A DNA stretch of 64,000 nucleotides from Dugong dugon. Its lineage: Eukaryota; Chordata; Mammalia; Sirenia; Dugongidae. This document shows, in pieces, positions 44,761 to 55,937 of the stretch (position 1 is the stretch's first letter; each line of letters starts with the position of its first letter). Made by a program: the position numbers and the translations under genes. The notes under the pieces are model-generated. The model was not told the origin of the DNA, ran no database searches, and saw only the letters and a program-made list of their open reading frames with translations. Location: the NCBI GenBank assembly GCA_030035585.1, contig CM057481.1, positions 10,255,128 through 10,319,127 on the forward strand, in the 5' to 3' direction.

Positions 44761-45952
44761 TCTTTAGGAAAGTTGTGGACTAGAACTCATGTCCCATCCT
44801 ATGAAAATCCATGACTTGAGATTGATTGAGGGTCTCCCTCACCCACTTCTTTCCTTGCTTCTTCACCATTTGGCCAGTATGCCTAACCCCACGTAGCCCC
44901 AGCTGTTCTCATGCTTTCCAATAGATGCTGTCCCTCTCCAGTGCGTATACCTGTCCTACCCGTTCCTCTGTTAACCCTGCTAACAGTTTCTCCTGAATGA
45001 ATATCTCATTGTCTGATTAGCTATAGGTTTGGCCCTGCTTCTCTCAGTGCTTGGGCCTCTGGGCCCCTGGTTATCCCTTGACCCCCTTTGTGGGACAATG
45101 TAGAGAAAGTAAATAAGGTCATCTGGGGGAGCCAGATGAAGGGCTTTGAAGCTACTGATGAGAAATGTGTTTAACTTCTCTCCCTCATGGCTAGTCCCTC
45201 AGCCCTCAAACAAGTTCATCGCAGGCTTCCCCTGGAAGAGTAATCACCGCCCCAGCCCGGCACATCTGGTCTTTCAATGAGTCCTGCTTTTTGAGATTTC
45301 TTTAGCCTGCCTATTGCAACGCGTCCTTTTCTCCCCATCGCAGTGGCTATGGCTTAAGTTCACGCTGTAGTTATTTCTTCTCTTGATTACGGAGCCTCCG
45401 TATCACCAGCCATCTCTTCCCATGGCTTCTCAACCCCAGCATTGTCTGTCCCAAGACCGTCCACCCTCTGCCCCAGGAAGGCCCTCCCACACCCAACAAG
45501 TACTGAGTGAGCCCTGACCGTGCCCCAGGCTCCTCTCCTCTTCCTGCCTTCTGTTGCTTACCTTCCAGGTAGTCACCTTCTGGTAGAGCTGCACAGTGTT
45601 TTTAAAAAAACTGAGCTAACACTTGAAAATGATCCACATAAGAATCAGGGTCTCTGGCTTCTGTGGAATAATTGGACAGTCTGACAGTGCTGGCTGTGTT
45701 CCTGCATGACATTCATGCACTGTAACTGAGTAGTCAGCTGCCACCCACAGATGTCACCCCCTCTGCCTGCTGTCCCCCCAGTACCTGGCCGCTTCACTCA
45801 GTGGCATCACCTGTCAGATTTTGCGTTTGTACTCCTTGGTCTGGGGAGACAGCTTGCTCAAGTCTGTGCCTCCCACCACAGCTCAGCTCTGACCACGTAT
45901 TGCTTCAGGGATGAAAACCAAGGTTCTCCATTGTCATACCTTCAAAACCTTT
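44761..45952. other. Unique intron 2 sequence
   Basis: No gene or clearly recognised repeat. The 45180-45560 part may be a very old LINE relic, but no diagnostic block is clear. Confidence 0.4.
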
Positions 45953-45962
45953 CCTTTGGCTT

Positions 45963-46173
45963 CTCAACCAACCAGCTGCCATTGAGTCGGTTCCGACCCA
46001 TGGCAGCCCCAGGTGTGTCAGAGCAGAACTGTGCTCCAGAGGGTTTTCAGTGGCTCATTTTTCAGAAGTTGATTGTCAGTCCGTTCTTCTGAGGTGCCTC
46101 TGGGTGGTTCAAAGCTCCATCCAGCCTTTCGGTCAGCCGCCGAGCATGTTAACATTTGCACCACCCAGGGACT
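45963..46173 (-). repeat. AfroSINE (type B) with TSD
   Basis: Antisense copy 'ccattgagtcggttccgacccatggcagcccc' to 'aacatttgcaccacccagggactc', flanked by a perfect 10-bp duplication CCTTTGGCTT (45953-45962 and 46174-46183). Confidence 0.96.
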
Positions 46174-46183
46174 CCTTTGGCTT

Positions 46184-47835
46184 TGGCTTCTTAGGCACCC
46201 TTTGTTTCCTTTTCTCCTGTTTCTGGGAACCCTGTACAGGGAGCACTGCAGGAAACATTTAATCACCTTGGAAACATGCACTGACCTAGAGAACTGGGAC
46301 AGAAAAATATCAAGTCCTGTCTGAAATCCAGCAAACTGAGGCCAAGCAAGGATGAGAAAGCCAGACCCGAGGGAGGGATCTGACATGTGGAAACTGGTTT
46401 CTAAAACCTCAAAGTTTTTTTTTTTTTTTTTTAACCAAGTAGTTTTTTTATTTACTTCTTTGAAATGTCATGATAAGTAGCTAAGTCCAGGCTCCACTTA
46501 TTGGCCAGAAACAGCACAGCTATCCATAGTGTTTATGCACATAGACCCAGAGTGAACTTGAGCAACGTGCTTGTGTTTCGAGTGCATCCTTGGGCAGTCG
46601 GTCAGTGGAAAGATGCCCCTGAGGTTTTGTGCAGAGTTAGACAGCCATGTTTGCACGCTGATGTGTAGAGCACGGAGAACGCCATCTGGCCCCCACGTGC
46701 CTCCCCGTAACTCACCTTGGGGCATGCAGTGCAAGTTCTGGGGAGTTATTCTAGTCCTGGCATTCTGGTCAATTGCCTTGGGACTTTATGTGCCCCTCAC
46801 CCACTAGACGGGGATACGGTGCTGATGTAGCCCAGGGAGCAGGGAAGATGAGGAGAAGGAAACCCCAAAGGAATGCTTAGCGGGCCAACTCCACATAGTT
46901 TTTAATTTGCCTCTAGTGGTCCTGATTTCCATTCTAAACTGTAACTGGGGTTGGGGGGCACAGAGCAGAGAGCTGGGAGTGTCTGGGCTGCCCCAAACTT
47001 CTCAACGTCATCCGTTCCTTACCCATATGCGTGTATCATTTATGCCTTTTCTACTTCAAAAACAACTCAAGGCTGTGACGGACCAGCTTGATTTGCTGTC
47101 AGGGTATTCTTTTTCCCTGGCTCCTGACATCTGAGAGACATGCATATGCCTTTGGAGATCCAATCATGTCTCTCAGGTTGGCTTCCTTTTATTATAGAAG
47201 AGATGACTTAGGCCCAAACATGATGGTTTTATCAATACTGGAACACTTAGCAGTCCTTCCTCTGCCTGCTCCGGAGACGCAGGTTAGCCCAGGAGGATAT
47301 CGGGAGAGCTGTGGGCTGGCAGCCTCTTCCAGAAACGTTAAAAGCCCAGACACGAGTGTGAGTGCCCTTGCAGCAGCAGCTCAGGGAAACACTGCAGGGT
47401 TTGTTCTCTCTTCCTCCCCCCACGCCCCATATGGGCTGGGGGCTTGGGCCCTGGCACAAAAGCAGCATTTGTGGAAGTTGGGGAGGGACACCGGCCTGCA
47501 TGACGCTCCGTCTGCTTCTGACCGGGTTGGTTAGCGGTGCTGGTAGACTTGAGTACAGATGTCTGGATCCCTGTGGGCCTATAAATCCCCTCTGTGGGCT
47601 GCCTGAAAGGGAAATCTGACCAGCTCTGAAAGGGACTGCATGCGCTCCTCTGGTGTGGAGTGAGGAAGGAGCGCTCGCCCTGGGCCTTGCTCTCTGAGCC
47701 CTGCCTGTCCCTGCTCACAGCTGTTCACAGCTGTTCACAGCTGCTGGACTCATTTGAGCTGTGTCCAGCCCATACTGTAGAATCATGTGGTCATTACACT
47801 GTGATTTAGCCCTTCGTTCTCTTTAGAAATGAACT
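46184..47835. other. Unique intron 2 sequence
   Basis: No gene or recognised repeat, apart from a T-run (46417-46435) and the E-box array at 47711-47745. Confidence 0.45.
47711..47745. promoter_or_regulatory. Three CAGCTG E-boxes at 10-bp spacing
   Basis: The decamer CACAGCTGTT is repeated so that palindromic CAGCTG sites fall at 47718-47723, 47728-47733 and 47738-47743. CAGCTG is the preferred E-box of myogenic and related bHLH factors. Exact 10-bp spacing puts all sites on one face of the helix. This may be a real bHLH cluster or a small tandem duplication without function. Confidence 0.5.
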
Positions 47836-48165
47836 TAGGTTGTTTTGAAGTTCCAACGTATGTTACAACACGGATGGACCTTGAAAACATTTTACTGAGT
47901 GAAGTCAGTCACAAAAGGACAAATACTATATGATCCCACGTATATGAAATATCTGGAATAGGCAAATGCATAGAGAACAGAGATTATGAGTGGTTACCAG
48001 GGCCATGTGAGAGGGGGAAACAGGGAGGTGTTGCTTAAGGGGCACTGAGTTTCAGTTAAGGGTGATAAAAAAAATTTGGAGACGGGCGGTGGTGCTAGTT
48101 GTACAAGATGGGGAACGTAACTTCTGTCACTGGACTGTACATGCAAAAATGGTTGAAATGGAGGG
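47836..48165 (+). repeat. Old L1 3' region fragment
   Basis: 'cacggatggaccttgaaaaca', 'gtgaagtcagtcacaaaaggacaaatactatatgatccca', 'ggttaccagggcc' and 'cactggactgtacatgcaaaaatggttg' give the ancient L1 ORF2-end and 3'UTR in sense. Confidence 0.85.
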
Positions 48166-48520
48166 GAAAAAAAAACCTTACCCAGCAGGAAACAAAAAAA
48201 ACACTTTATTTCTTTTCCATGTTCATAATGGAAAAAAAATCAGAAAAGGAGAGAGAGAAAAGAACACACACAGCCTTCCACTCTTAAACAATCCCTGTTC
48301 ATGTTTTAATAATTGTCTTCCAGTGTTTATTGTAGGCATAACTGTACAACTAACACACAGTGGATATAATTTGGGCCTGCCCACACTCTATCCAGCCTTA
48401 TCTTGGTCTGTGTGGTCTGTTTACTTTTGGGTCAGAGCCTGGACACTGTAGGTCCATCAGTTTCTCTTGCTCTTTATCAGTCTTGGCCTCACATATTTCC
48501 AGGCAATGCAGTTAGGGGAC

Positions 48521-48685
48521 GGAGCCCTGGTGGCGCAGTGGTTAAGAGCTCGGCTGCCAAACAAAAGGTCGCAGTTCGAATCCACCAGTCACTGTTTGGA
48601 AACCCTATGGGGCAGTTCTGCTCTGTCCTATAAGGTCACTATGAGTCAGAATCGACTAATGGCAGCAGGTTTTTTGGTTTGCGGT
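48521..48685 (+). repeat. AfroSINE (type A)
   Basis: Very well preserved head 'gagccctggtggcgcagtggttaagagctcgg', B-box 'cgcagttcgaatccacc' and tail 'ctatgagtcagaatcgac'; one of the youngest-looking copies in the window. Confidence 0.96.
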
Positions 48686-49061
48686 TAGATGCATAAAAGT
48701 TGGCAATGGTTAGAGGCTCTTGTTTATTAAAGTTAAGTATCCTTGTTTGTTTGTTTTAATGCTTTTTTGCCTTGGATTTGATGCTATCTTTTTTTTTTTT
48801 CGTTTTGCCTGGTGTATGTTATTTTATCCTTTGATTTTCAGTATCCGTTTGTTATTTAGCTGGATCAGAATTTTGTGTCTGGCTTAAAGGAAATGTATCA
48901 CAGGTATTCTTAGAAAATATGATCTTTATGAAATGAGTATATATTATTCCAGAATGTTGTGATTTATTTTATATATCCAGTCACTATTAATGGATACTTA
49001 GGCCATGAATATTTTTATATTATTAAAATAAGTCTCCATTGAATGTGTTTTGAAGGTCTTT
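48686..49061. other. AT-rich sequence, possible old LINE
   Basis: AT-rich with 'ttttgccttggatttgatgctatc' and 'attttgtgtctggc'; probably an ancient L1 relic but too diverged to call. Confidence 0.4.
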
Positions 49062-49510
49062 ATTGTCCTATTTTTTAAAGTACCTTTTATTGTGCTTTCT
49101 TTTCTGATTATACAAATCATTTAAAAAAAAAAAAAAAAAAAGGAAAATATAGAGAAGTACAGAAAAGCAAGTAAAGCCAAGCCTAGCCAGTTACCATCTA
49201 GTCAATTCTGACTCAGAGCAGCCCCGTGTATGCAGGGTAGAACTGTGCTCCGTAGAGGTTTCAAGGCTGTGACCTTCTGGAAGCAGATAAAGAAAGTAGA
49301 AGTCACTTGTAATCCCATAGACTTCTGTTAGCATTTTGGTACTCACCCAAGCAATCTTTTCTTTATATTCTATACCTATGCATATTCTGCCAACAAAATT
49401 ACAATCATTCTGTATATTCTACTTCTTAACTTGCTTTTATATTCATAGTATAAGATGATCATACAGTATAAGAATAATTTCTCATGTTATTAAATATTTG
49501 TCATGGACGC
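49062..49510. repeat. Old L1-type fragment, split by AfroSINE
   Basis: 'gattatacaaatcat', an A-run (49122-49141), 'aatatagagaagtacagaaaagc' and later 'gtcacttgtaatcccatagacttctgttagcattttgg' and 'aatttctcatgttattaaatatttgtcatgg' form one ancient L1-type segment interrupted at 49188-49288. Confidence 0.6.
49188..49288 (-). repeat. AfroSINE 3' part
   Basis: Antisense tail and middle only: 'gttaccatctagtcaattctgactcagagcagcccc' to 'gctgtgaccttctggaagcag'. The head is missing. Confidence 0.85.
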
Positions 49511-49700
49511 CTTTTTCTTTTTTTTTTTTTTTGATTCTTACATCATTTTATTTGGAAAATACTGAAAAACAAAAAAAGGTAAAAAGAAAAAAATCACCCA
49601 TAGTCACCCACGGCATTGAAAAACTATAAAAAAATAATTTGCAGTGTCTTTTTTTCTCTCTCTGCCTGCTTCTCTTTTCCTGAGTAAGCTTCTGAAATTT

Positions 49701-49838
49701 TTTTTTTTTTTTAATTGTACTTCAGGTGAAGGCTTACAGAACAAATAGTTTCTCATGAAACAGAAGTACACATGTTGTTTTATGACATTGGTTAACAGCC
49801 CGACAACATATCAACCCTCTAACTTCTCAACCTTTTTT
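49701..49838 (-). mobile_element. Afrotherian L1 3' end, short copy
   Basis: A T-run (the antisense poly-A tail, about 49699-49713) is followed by 'ttgtacttcaggtgaaggcttacagaac' and 'tgacattggttaacagccc'. It matches the start of the larger copies at 49926 and 54748. Confidence 0.8.
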
Positions 49839-49839
49839 T

Positions 49840-49925
49840 TTGGTGAAAATACACATAGTCAAAGATATACCATTTCAAAAATTTCTGCATGCACAGTTCA
49901 GTGACATTGACTACGCTCTTCCAAT
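49840..49925 (-). repeat. Old L1 3' end fragment
   Basis: 'ggtgaaaatacacatagtcaaagatataccatttc' and 'acagttcagtgacattgactacg' resemble the relic at 39749-39890; sandwiched between two younger L1 3' ends. Confidence 0.7.
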
Positions 49926-50670
49926 TGTGCTGTTATTCTCACTTAAGATGAAGGCTTACAGAACAAAATAGTTTCTCTTTTAACAGTTACTACAAATGTT
50001 GCCCTATGACAATGGTTAACAATCTCCCAACACATCAACAATATCCTTACTCAACCTTGGGTTCCCCATCACCAGCTTCCTTGTCCCCTTCTGCCTTCTG
50101 GCCCTTGTCACTGGACTCCTGTACCTCGTTAGTCTCATTTGGTTTTACGGGGCTGTCCACTCCCAGGCTGAACAGTAAACCTCGGAGGTAACTTCACCAC
50201 CGAGCTAACACGGTGCCTGGGGGCCATACTCTCTGGGGTTTCTCCAGTCTCATTTAGGCCAATAAATCTGTTTTATTGTTTTTTTTTTTTTGTGAGTTAG
50301 AATTATGCTCTGCATCCTTCTCTAGCTCTGTCTAGAACCCTCTGTTGTGATCCTGGTCAGAGCAGTCAGCGGTGGTAACCGGGCACCATCTAGCTGTGCT
50401 GGACTCAGTCCGGTGGAGGGCTTGGTAGCTGTGGGCCATTAGTCCTTTGGACTAATCTTTTCCTTGTATCCTGTTCTCTTCATCCTCCCTTGCTCCCGAA
50501 GGGATGAGACCAGTGGAGTATCTTAGATGGCTGCTCACAGGCTTTTAAGACCCCAGACACTACACACCAAGGTAGAATGTAGAGCATTGTTTTTATAAGT
50601 TGTGTCATGCCAGTTGAGCTAGATGTTCCCCGAGACCATGGTCCCCAGAGCCCTCCGCCCAGCAATTCAG
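49926..50670 (-). mobile_element. Afrotherian L1 3' end, long copy
   Basis: Antisense L1 3' region: 'gatgaaggcttacagaac', 'ttgggttccccatcaccagcttccttg', 'gggctgtccactcccaggctg', 'gggggccatactctctggggtttctccag', 'tgttgtgatcctggtcagagcag', 'gagaccagtggagtatcttagatggctgctcac'. It matches 54748-55470 across its length. It is strongly 5'-truncated and has no coding remnant. Confidence 0.82.
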
Positions 50671-50905
50671 CGTGGACGCCATTTTTAATGGTTTCCTGCA
50701 GCGTTTCATCAAGTGGATATACCAGTTTCTGTAACCACTCTCCTATTGTTGAACATTTAAGTTGTTTCTGTTTTCCCGCCACTATCAGTAATGCTGTTTT
50801 AACCATCTTGATCACGCATCTTGCGTGTGTCTGTATTTCTTTCTTTTCCTTCCATTATATTCCTAGAAGTGGAATTCTGGGCAAAGAGTGGGAGCACTTT
50901 AAAGA
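50671..50905. repeat. Old LINE relic
   Basis: 'accactctcctattgttgaacatttaagttgtttctg' and 'gtaatgctgttttaaccatcttgatcacgc' followed by 'cctagaagtggaattctggg' resemble an ancient L1-type 3' region, next to the younger L1. Confidence 0.6.
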
Positions 50906-51099
50906 TATTTGATATAGCTAGAGTTAGGTCCATATTACTGGGTGCATTTCTGTCCTGGGCAGAATTGCTTCTCTTTGTTCTCACATCCTAAATCTGGACT
51001 CACAGTCACATCTCTCCCCTCCCTTGCCAGTTTTTCCGTTTGCTACGATATATGTACAAGATCCTTCTTCCCAGGAGCCTCTCAGCTTTTCTGCAGGCT

Positions 51100-51200
51100 C
51101 TGTTATCCATCTTTGTATCTCCAGTGCCTGACACTGTGCAATGCTTAAGATGTGCCCAGAAATTGGTAGTTACAATTATTATCATTGTTCTTTCTGTAAA
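51100..51200 (+). repeat. L2/MIR 3' end fragment
   Basis: 'tatctccagtgcctgacactgtgcaatgc' followed by an AATTATTATC-like tail is the end of an L2 or MIR copy. Confidence 0.5.
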
Positions 51201-51829
51201 GAGTAGCCGTTGCTGCTCCTAGGCTCTCTCAAGCTGGCAGTGGACGCCTGCCTGGTGACGGGGCCTGCTCTTCTCCTTCACGAGAGCTACTTCACAGTAG
51301 AAAACGAGTCCCTGGCCCTCATTGTTGTGCCCCCTCCAGGAGGATTGTCGTGTCCAAAGAAGGATTCATGGTAACTACAGCTTCCAGTTGCTCCCTGGCC
51401 CTTACATCTGGAATGCCATTCATTTAACCCAGATGTCACATAAATGTATAATGGATTAGTGTTCTCCATTAATATTCTTTGTATTTATTGTGTTATTTGT
51501 TCTGTTCTAGACTCAAGGGGAAGATAGTCAGTACCAAAAAGGAGACAATGCCTGCTCCCAAGAACCATAAAATCCATTTGGTAAAAGTTGTCTAAGATTT
51601 ATTATCAAAAGGGAAAAAAAAAAAAATCAAGATCAAAACCATTGTATCCCAAGTAATAATACACACTCATATTAATATATGTGTAAGGGTGGAAAAAAAA
51701 AAAAAGGAACAACACCAAAATCTTAATAATGTTACCTCCTGGAATACAACTGAGAGACTTACAAGTCTTTTCTTTTTTGTGCTTTCCTCCTTCTCTTTTT
51801 TCCCCTTTAATTAAGAATTACAAATCCAT
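51201..51829. other. Unique intron 2 sequence with A-runs
   Basis: No gene or recognised repeat; A-runs at about 51615-51626 and 51693-51705. Confidence 0.45.
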
Positions 51830-51841
51830 AGAGAAGGGATA

Positions 51842-52005
51842 CCAAAAACCAAACCTGTTGCCATCAAGTCTATTCCTACTCATAGCAACCCTATAGAACA
51901 GAGTAGACCTGCCCCATAGAGTTTCCAAGGAGCAGCTGGTAAATTCGAACTGCCGACCGTTTGGTTTAGCAGCCAAGCTCTTAACCGCTACACCACCAGT
52001 GCTCC
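51842..52005 (-). repeat. AfroSINE (type A) with TSD
   Basis: Antisense copy flanked by a perfect 12-bp duplication AGAGAAGGGATA (51830-51841 and 52006-52017). It shows 'gttgccatcaagtctattcc' tail and 'cttaaccgctacaccacc' head. Confidence 0.97.
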
Positions 52006-52141
52006 AGAGAAGGGATAGACTCTTCAATAAACAAGTTGGGACTGCTGACTTTTATTTTTTACGTTATGTATGTCTGTCACACCTGAATTTTTAAATAATT
52101 ATTTAAAAATGTATTACCCTTATAACCAGATAAAAATATAT

Positions 52142-52183
52142 ACCTGTTGCCCTCGAGTTGAAACTGACTCATAGCAACCCTAA
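52142..52183 (-). repeat. AfroSINE tail fragment
   Basis: Only 'cctgttgccctcgagttgaaactgactcatagcaaccct' remains. Confidence 0.8.
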
Positions 52184-52199
52184 TATATACGATTGAAAA

Positions 52200-52665
52200 T
52201 CTTAATATGATAAAATATACTATAGAATTACAAATTCTAAATGGAATCCAGACTTTCTGGAGCCATTAAGGCTGGATGAGCCCCCAAAACTATTGCTCTG
52301 AAATAATCTTTCAACTTTGAACCTTAAACCAAAACTATGCCCTTAAGTCTTTTTTGAACCAAAACATAGCTTCTCTTAATTAGTAAAGTACATCTCCTCC
52401 GAGCATTATGCTCTCTCAGAGAATTATCTATGAGATCAGATTGACAATGGCAACGAAACCCAAAATGATGAATGGGAAGATTAGGGGGCAGTGAATTTAA
52501 GATAATGGTGGTGGGATAATGTGGAAAAGGATAGCAAGAATGGTAGCACAACTTGAAGAATGTAACCAGTATCACTGAGTTGTGCATGTAGAAATTGCTG
52601 AAATGCAGTATCTTTGGCTCTGTATGCTTTCATCAAAATTAAAATTTTTAAAATTAACATAAAAC
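52200..52665 (+). repeat. L1-type 3' end (family also at 32555)
   Basis: Matches 32795-33210 block by block: 'tttctggagccattaagg', 'aaaactattgctctgaaataatc', 'gcattatgctctctcagagaattatctatg', 'cacaacttgaagaatgtaacc', 'atcactgagttgtgcatgtag'. It ends in an A-rich tail, as expected of a LINE 3' end in sense. Confidence 0.72.
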
Positions 52666-52676
52666 TATATATATAC

Positions 52677-52826
52677 ATGGTAGCGCAGTGGTTAAGAAGT
52701 CAGCTGCTAACCAAAAGGTTGGCAGTTTGAATCCACCAGCTGCTCCTTGGAAACCCTATACGGCAGTTCTGTTCTGTCCTGTAGGATTGCTATGAGTCAG
52801 TCAACTCAAAGGAAATGGGTTTGGGG
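52677..52826 (+). repeat. AfroSINE (type A)
   Basis: Sense copy lacking the first head bases: 'tggtagcgcagtggttaagaagtc' to 'gctatgagtcagtcaactcaaagg', placed directly after the LINE tail at 52665. Confidence 0.93.
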
Positions 52827-52906
52827 TGGGTGTGTGTGGGGGTGTGTGTATACGTATCTATACATACATATGTATATACACACACGTGTACACACACACA
52901 CACAAG
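52826..52906. repeat. TG/TA/CA compound microsatellite
   Basis: Alternating purine-pyrimidine run (GGTGTGTG, TATACGTATC, ACATATGTATATAC, then CACA repeats) at the 3' end of the AfroSINE. SINE tails commonly seed such tracts. Confidence 0.85.
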
Positions 52907-53459
52907 AATGAGAGTACATGTACAAGTGTGTACTTGAGCGTGAACTTGGTAATGGCCCGAGGGGTCAAGGAAGGCTGGCTAGCAAGGCATCTGTGTTGGG
53001 CCTGGAATGACTCAGAGATAATGAGGGTAGAGAGAAGGGGCAGTCCATTTTTGAGGGAGGAGGGAGAGAAGACTGAGGCCAGTTAGATTTAAGAGACAAG
53101 TAGGAAGGGTACCCAAGCAATTGAATCTCTGTGTACCGGTCACCATGACGTTCTTCTCCAAGGACCTCAGACTTGACCCTTGGAGGTCACACACTTCTTA
53201 TCACTGACAAAGTCTTTGCTGCTAAGATAGAGAGAGGAGCTCAGGGTGTGGGGGGGGGGCGGCAGGGGTTGGGGTGTCTCTCTGGGGAGAGAGCCGGAAA
53301 CTGGGCTGCCTTGTGGTTTAGAAAGCAAGGCTGTAGGTGAGAAGTGACCTGGATTCCATGTCAAAAGGAACGCCTGGTTCTCAGCTGTTTACACTTTGGA
53401 GTAATAGACAATTATAATAGTTGACTGTAGTAATTTAAATGTTGTCATCTTTTATTTAA

Positions 53460-53650
53460 TAATAACAGCTCTCATTAATTGAGCTAGGTCTTGTGCAAAG
53501 TTCTTTACCTCATTTCATCTCCTCACAACTCTATAAGGTAACATTCATCTTATAGGGAAGAAACCTGAAGCTCAGAGAGGTTGAAATCCTCACCAAAGGT
53601 CACACAGCAGATAAGTGCTGGAGCTGGGATTCTGTAGGGCCTAGTACAGT
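53460..53650 (-). repeat. MIR
   Basis: Antisense MIR: 'tcattaattgagctaggtcttgtgcaaagttctttacctcatttcatctcctcacaac', 'gaagctcagagaggttg' and 'aggtcacacagcagataagtgctggagctggg'. Confidence 0.88.
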
Positions 53651-54204
53651 GCCTTGACTAAGGTGGGCTTTTGCAAAAGGTCCAAGTTTGGTTCTTGTAA
53701 AGCTTGCAGTTCTCTAGGCTCAAAATAATCACCAGATTTTCTATCTGTAGCATCATACCTTGCTGCTGTCCTTACTCTTTGTTCACCTTGGGTGGTAGGA
53801 AGCATCATCATTTCCATTTCAGCTCGTGCGCTATTTTGTCACTGACATTATCCTGCAAAAGCCATTTCACAGTGCCTGATGATGATGGTCAGGCTGCAGC
53901 CCCAGACCTCTGGAGGGCTTCCTAATTTGGGCTTGCGCTAAGCAAATACAATAATATTTTCTCCACACTGGACCCGAATATTTGCTTCCACATTTCATTC
54001 GTTCTTCTCAGGATCTCTCCAAGCCACAGAAAGGCCTCTCCTTGCGTTGAGGCTGTGGGATTTGATACTTGTTGATTGTGACATGATCGGATGCCTGTTT
54101 TACCGTGTTTCTCAGTGCGCGTGAACTCTCACCAGATTCTGTACGTGTGCCTGTGTGTTTATAGCACCGCTACTGACAGGGTGCTCGTGGTCTTTCACAT
54201 TTGT

Positions 54205-54445
54205 TTTTTTCTCAGTTAATATCTATTTATTATGGAAAATAAGTGTAGAGAGGAAATATATGAAGATAAAAATCGTCCATGGGCCCGCCATCCAGGGATA
54301 GCTCTTGTTAACGTTTGGTTATTTTAAATGGGAATCTTCCTTTTCTCACTTAAGTCTATATCGTGAGCATTTCCCCCTTATCATTAAACTTTTCGCAAAA
54401 AGAATGATTCTTTAACGCTCTATAATAATATTCCATTTCATGGTT
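54205..54445. repeat. Old L1-type fragment
   Basis: 'ttattatggaaaataagtgtagagaggaaatatatgaag', 'gttaacgtttggttatttt' and 'gtgagcatttccccc' match the ancient L1-type family also at 28745 and 49062. An AfroSINE follows and the segment appears to continue at 54626-54720. Confidence 0.55.
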
Positions 54446-54447
54446 AA

Positions 54448-54624
54448 AACCCATGGCCATCGAGTCGATTCTGACTCATAGCAACCCTGTAGGATAAAGT
54501 AGTACTGCCCCGTAGGATTTCCAAGGCTGTAAATCTTCACGGAAGCAGACTGCTGTATCTTTCTCCTGTGGAGCAGCTGGTGGGTTCGAACCACCAAACT
54601 TAACTACTGCACCACCAGAGCTCC
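54448..54624 (-). repeat. AfroSINE (type A, long tail form)
   Basis: Antisense copy 'catggccatcgagtcgattctgactcatagcaacc' to 'cttaactactgcaccaccagagctcc'; a short deletion removes part of the head. Confidence 0.95.
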
Positions 54625-54747
54625 TATTTTATAGTTACAATGTAATTTACTTACTCCCTATGTTAGGCACGTTAGGCTGTTTCTTGATGTTTCATTTTTA
54701 TAAACAACACTGTCCTTCCAGGGCTGTTCTCCTGTGTGTGTGTGGTG

Positions 54748-55470
54748 TTTTTTTTTTTTTTTTTTTTTTTTTATTGTACTTTAGATGAAGGTTTACAGAA
54801 TAAACTAGCTTGTCATTAAACAGTTAGTACACATATTGTTTTATGACGTTGTTTAACAACCCCACAACATGTCAACACTGTCCCTTCTTGACCTTGGGTT
54901 CCCTATTACCAGCTTTCTTGGCCCCTCCTGCCTTCTAGTCCTTGTCCCTGGATTGTTGTGTCCCTTTAGGCTCGTTTTGTTTTATGGGGCTGTCTAATCT
55001 TTGACTGAAGGGTGAACCTTGAGAGTGACTTCATTACCGAGCTAAAAGGGTGTCCGGGGGCCATACTCTTGGGGTTTCTCCAGTCTCTGTCAGGCCCGTA
55101 AGTCTGGTTTCTTTTTTTGTGAGTTAGAATTTTGTTCTACATTTTTCCCCAGCTCTGTCTGGGACCCTCTGTTGTGATCCCTGTCAGAGCAGTCAGTGTT
55201 AGCCGGGCAGCATCTAGTTGTACTGGACTCAGTCTGGTAGAGGCTGGGGTAGTTGTGGTCCATCAGTCTTTTGGACTAATCTTTCCCTTGTATCTTTAGT
55301 TTTCTTCATCCTCCCATGTTCCCAGTGGGGTGAGACCAGTGGAGTATCTTAGATGGCTGCTCATAGGCTTTTACGACCCCAGATGCTACTCACCAAGGTA
55401 GAATGTAGACCATTTTCTTTATAAACTACGTTATGCCAGTTGAGCTAGGTGTTCCTGGAGACCATCCCGT
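54748..55470 (-). mobile_element. Afrotherian L1 3' end with poly-A tail
   Basis: A T24-type run (54748-54772) is the antisense poly-A tail, followed by the L1 3' region with the same ordered blocks as 49926-50670. It is about 720 bp long, 5'-truncated and non-coding. The long homopolymer suggests a fairly recent insertion. Confidence 0.85.
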
Positions 55471-55594
55471 ATGTTTTCTTAATGGAGGACTCAAAGCAGT
55501 TTTGGTTAAAGCAGCTCAGAGATGTGTCTGCTGTTGGCTAATGAATGCAAGCATACATGTACAAGCCCTACTGGCATCAGTGCACTCAATAGCA

Positions 55595-55825
55595 TAATAA
55601 CAATGAGAGTTACCATTCATTTCCTGTGACCATGTTCCAGGCATTGGGCTAAGGCCTTGACATATCTAATCCCCGCTACAGCTTTGTGAGGTATTTCTTA
55701 TAATGTCCCTTTCACAAATGAGGCAGCTGAGACCCAGAGAGATTAACTTGCCCAAGGTCCTACAGCCATTGCATCGTCTTGAACCCACCTCGGTTTTACA
55801 CCAAAACCTGTGTTCTTAACCCTAG
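55595..55825 (-). repeat. MIR (near full length)
   Basis: Antisense MIR: 'tgttccaggcattgggctaagg', 'atatctaatccccgctacagctttgtgagg', 'aaatgaggcagctgagacccagagagattaacttgcccaagg' and 'tgttcttaaccctag'. Confidence 0.9.
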
Positions 55826-55937
55826 CCCATGTTTTAGCATCAAAAGACTGGCCTCAGTTCCTATCCTAACACTTCCTCGTGCCAGTCACTTAATACTGTG
55901 GCACTCGGGTTTCTTATCTATTAAAAGGGCAAAAGGA

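Noticed and set aside
47088..47534. 148-codon open frame in intron 2
   Set aside because: No domain, no splice sites fitting the gene, and overlapping open frames on the other strand of equal quality.
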